Positions 56,438-58,082 of a stretch of DNA of 58,082 bases are shown in pieces. A program made the position numbers and the translations under genes. The DNA is from Candidatus Kuenenia stuttgartensis. GTDB lineage: Bacteria > Planctomycetota > Planctomycetia > Pirellulales > UBA1268. Location of the stretch: assembly GCA_945891385.1 (NCBI GenBank), contig CAMDDJ010000018.1, positions 1-58,082 on the forward strand, read 5' to 3'. The notes under the pieces were generated by a model. That model did no database searches. It was not told the origin of the DNA and was given only the letters and a program-made list of their open reading frames with translations. The stretch's first letter is position 1; each line of letters opens with the position of its first letter.

Positions 56438-57901
56438 ATGCCCCAGCCCGTCCACACCATCGCCGACTTTCTCGCAGTCGTCCGCAAGAGCGGCCTCGTG
56501 GACGAAGTCCGACTGGTTGCGGTAACGGCAGCCTGGCCCGACCCGTCAGTGCCGCTGCCTGAGGCCGTGCCGCAGGCCCTCGTGGATGCCGGGCTGCTCA
56601 CCGACTGGCAGACAGGGCAACTCCGCAAGGGTCGGCACAAGGGCTTCATGCTGGGCAAGTATCGGCTGCTCCAGTTGCTCGGGGCCGGCGGCATGAGCAG
56701 CGTCTACCTCGCCGAAAACACCACGCTCCACCAGCGGGTGGCGATTAAGGTCTTGCCGCTCAAGCGGGTCCAGCAGAGCTCGTTCCTGGGGCGGTTTCGC
56801 CGGGAGGCGCAGCTGGCCTTCAGGCTGAGTCACCAGAACGTGGCCCGGGCCTTCGACCTCGATCACGTCGGCGAGATCCACTTCATCGTGATGGAATACG
56901 TGGACGGCATCGACCTCCATGCCAAGGTCAAGCGGGAGGGGCCGCTGGCCGTCCGCGACGCGGTGGAGTATCTCCGGCAGGCAGCCCTCGGCCTGCACCA
57001 CGCCCACGAAGAGGGACTCGTGCACCGCGACGTGAAGCCCTCGAACCTGATGCTCGACCGCAAGGGCACGATCAAGGTGCTCGACCTCGGTCTGGCGATG
57101 GGGGACGAGGAGGAGGCGGCCTCGCTCACCCGAGAACACGACGAACGCGTGCTCGGCACCGCCGACTACCTCGCCCCCGAGCAGGCGACCGACAGCCATA
57201 CGGTCGATCGCCGCAGCGACATCTATTCGCTCGGCTGCACGCTCCACTATCTGCTCGTCGGCAAGGCGCCGTTCGCCCAGGGCAAACTTGCCGAGCGAGT
57301 TCAAGCCCACCTCAAGAAGCCACCGCCGAACCTCGTGGAAGAGCGGGCCGACGTACCCCTCCCGATTGCCCAAATCTACTTTCGGATGATGGAGAAGCAC
57401 CCCGACGCCCGTCCGCAGACGGCCCTCGAGGTCGCTGAGTCGCTGGCCGCCTGGCTGGCGGCCAACCCCGCCGACTCGCCCTCCGGCGGCACGGCCGCCC
57501 CCCCACGCCGCGGCCCGCCGCGGCGGCCTTCATCCGGCTCAGGACCGATGCCGGTCATGCGGAGCGGGCCCGGGAGCTCCAACGCCGGCACGAGTTCCGT
57601 CACGCTCGGCACCGCCCGGCCGCCGGTCACCAAACCGCGGCCGCCGAATGTCGCCCCGCCCGTCACCGCGGCCAAGCCAGCCAAGCCCCCGGCCGCTGGA
57701 CCGTCGGCCGACGCAGCCAACGCACCGAGCAGTTCCGCGGCAGCGGCCGTCGCACCAACGGCCCAGTCGGCAGCACCGACGCGGCCGCGGAGAAAGCCGA
57801 TCGAGTTCGCGGGGTTGCCACTCGGCTACTGGATCACCTTGGCCCTCGGCGTGATCACGGTCGCCATTCTCGGCAGCCTCCTGTGGCTAAGGAATCGGTA
57901 A
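56438..57901 (+). CDS. Ser/Thr protein kinase with C-terminal membrane segment
   Basis: Protein of 487 residues. A short helical N-terminal region (about 1-65, with LVDAGLLTDWQTGQL typical of planctomycete kinases) precedes the kinase domain. The glycine loop is LLGAGGMSSVYLAE, the ATP lysine K104 is in VAIKVLP, and the catalytic loop HRDVKPSN gives D198. The metal motif is DLG rather than DFG (KVLDLGLA), a common variant in this phylum. A long Pro/Ala/Ser/Arg-rich linker leads to one transmembrane segment (YWITLALGVITVAILGSLL). The sensor part is thus minimal. It is probably in one operon with the HAD gene. Confidence 0.95.
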   Translation: MPQPVHTIADFLAVVRKSGLVDEVRLVAVTAAWPDPSVPLPEAVPQALVDAGLLTDWQTGQLRKGRHKGFMLGKYRLLQLLGAGGMSSVYLAENTTLHQRVAIKVLPLKRVQQSSFLGRFRREAQLAFRLSHQNVARAFDLDHVGEIHFIVMEYVDGIDLHAKVKREGPLAVRDAVEYLRQAALGLHHAHEEGLVHRDVKPSNLMLDRKGTIKVLDLGLAMGDEEEAASLTREHDERVLGTADYLAPEQATDSHTVDRRSDIYSLGCTLHYLLVGKAPFAQGKLAERVQAHLKKPPPNLVEERADVPLPIAQIYFRMMEKHPDARPQTALEVAESLAAWLAANPADSPSGGTAAPPRRGPPRRPSSGSGPMPVMRSGPGSSNAGTSSVTLGTARPPVTKPRPPNVAPPVTAAKPAKPPAAGPSADAANAPSSSAAAAVAPTAQSAAPTRPRRKPIEFAGLPLGYWITLALGVITVAILGSLLWLRNR

Positions 57902-58024
57902 CGAGTCCGGCCCGCATTCCGCAGGCTGCAAGCCCGCGGCCACGGGTCAACTGGTACACGAGCCCACCGAGCACTTCGGAAAAGGTTGCGCGGTCGGGGT
58001 TGCCCGTGCCCCGAGAGCCGGCCT

Positions 58025-58064
58025 AGGAAACCAGCGCAGCCCGGAAGGCGAAGCGCAGTTTCCT
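58025..58064. repeat. Imperfect inverted repeat at the window end
   Basis: AGGAAAC (58025-58031) and GTTTCCT (58058-58064) pair perfectly, with an inner GCGC/GCGC pairing. It lies 120 bases after the kinase stop, in sequence without a gene. It may be a terminator-like structure or the edge of a dispersed repeat that continues past the window. Confidence 0.45.
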
Positions 58065-58082
58065 CGGAGTGAGCGAAGGCCA

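Overview
The window is GC-rich chromosomal DNA with dense, mostly vertically inherited genes. It almost certainly comes from a planctomycete, most likely of the Pirellulales type. The sequence supports this with two DUF1559 proteins carrying prepilin-like N-termini and each paired with a small lipoprotein, a PEP-CTERM protein, a Ser/Thr kinase with a DLG motif, a fused CcsBA cytochrome c assembly protein, and several secreted proteins of a planctomycete flavour. I see no rRNA, prophage, insertion sequence, plasmid gene or CRISPR array. One tRNA (Thr, anticodon CGT) is present.

Layout. 1-4.9 kb: the end of an anchored acidic protein, a small lipoprotein and ccsBA. 4.7-12.6 kb (minus strand): kdsA with a coupled lipoprotein, then rpmE-prfA-prmC-comEC. 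12.6-13.2 kb: a gene-free stretch with two strong RNA-like inverted repeats, ending in tRNA-Thr. 13.3-15.9 kb: a TPR protein ending in two RNA polymerase alpha-CTD-like domains, followed by a DUF4912 protein with a Rho-N/SAP-like N-terminus. 16.2-24.5 kb: accessory and secreted proteins (alpha/beta hydrolase, PD-(D/E)XK-like coiled-coil protein, PEP-CTERM protein, large secreted protein, membrane protein). 24.5-29.7 kb: pyk-argG on the minus strand, diverging from an SDR gene and xylA. 29.7-36.8 kb: a LytS/LytTR two-component pair, glnD with a cobalamin adenosyltransferase gene, proC and two small genes. 36.9-40.7 kb: trxA, an RpoD-type sigma factor and a membrane/coiled-coil protein. 40.8-42.8 kb: btaA-btaB, the betaine-lipid pathway. 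42.8-45.9 kb: a cysteine-rich secreted protein, guaB and an unknown gene. 46.1-53.0 kb: a hybrid-propeller histidine kinase with its NarL-type regulator, divergent from two DUF1559-lipoprotein pairs. 53.2-58.1 kb: a secreted protein, ilvD, a HAD hydrolase and a Ser/Thr kinase.

How the genes fit together. Much of the window is housekeeping: translation termination, cytochrome c assembly, Kdo synthesis, central carbon, amino-acid and purine metabolism. The less ordinary parts are the alpha-CTD/TPR and Rho-N/DUF4912 neighbours, which both reuse domains of the transcription machinery, the btaAB betaine-lipid operon, the structured gene-free region before the tRNA, and the signalling locus that faces the DUF1559 genes across a palindrome. 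Most family assignments rest on motif recognition by eye; no database search was possible.
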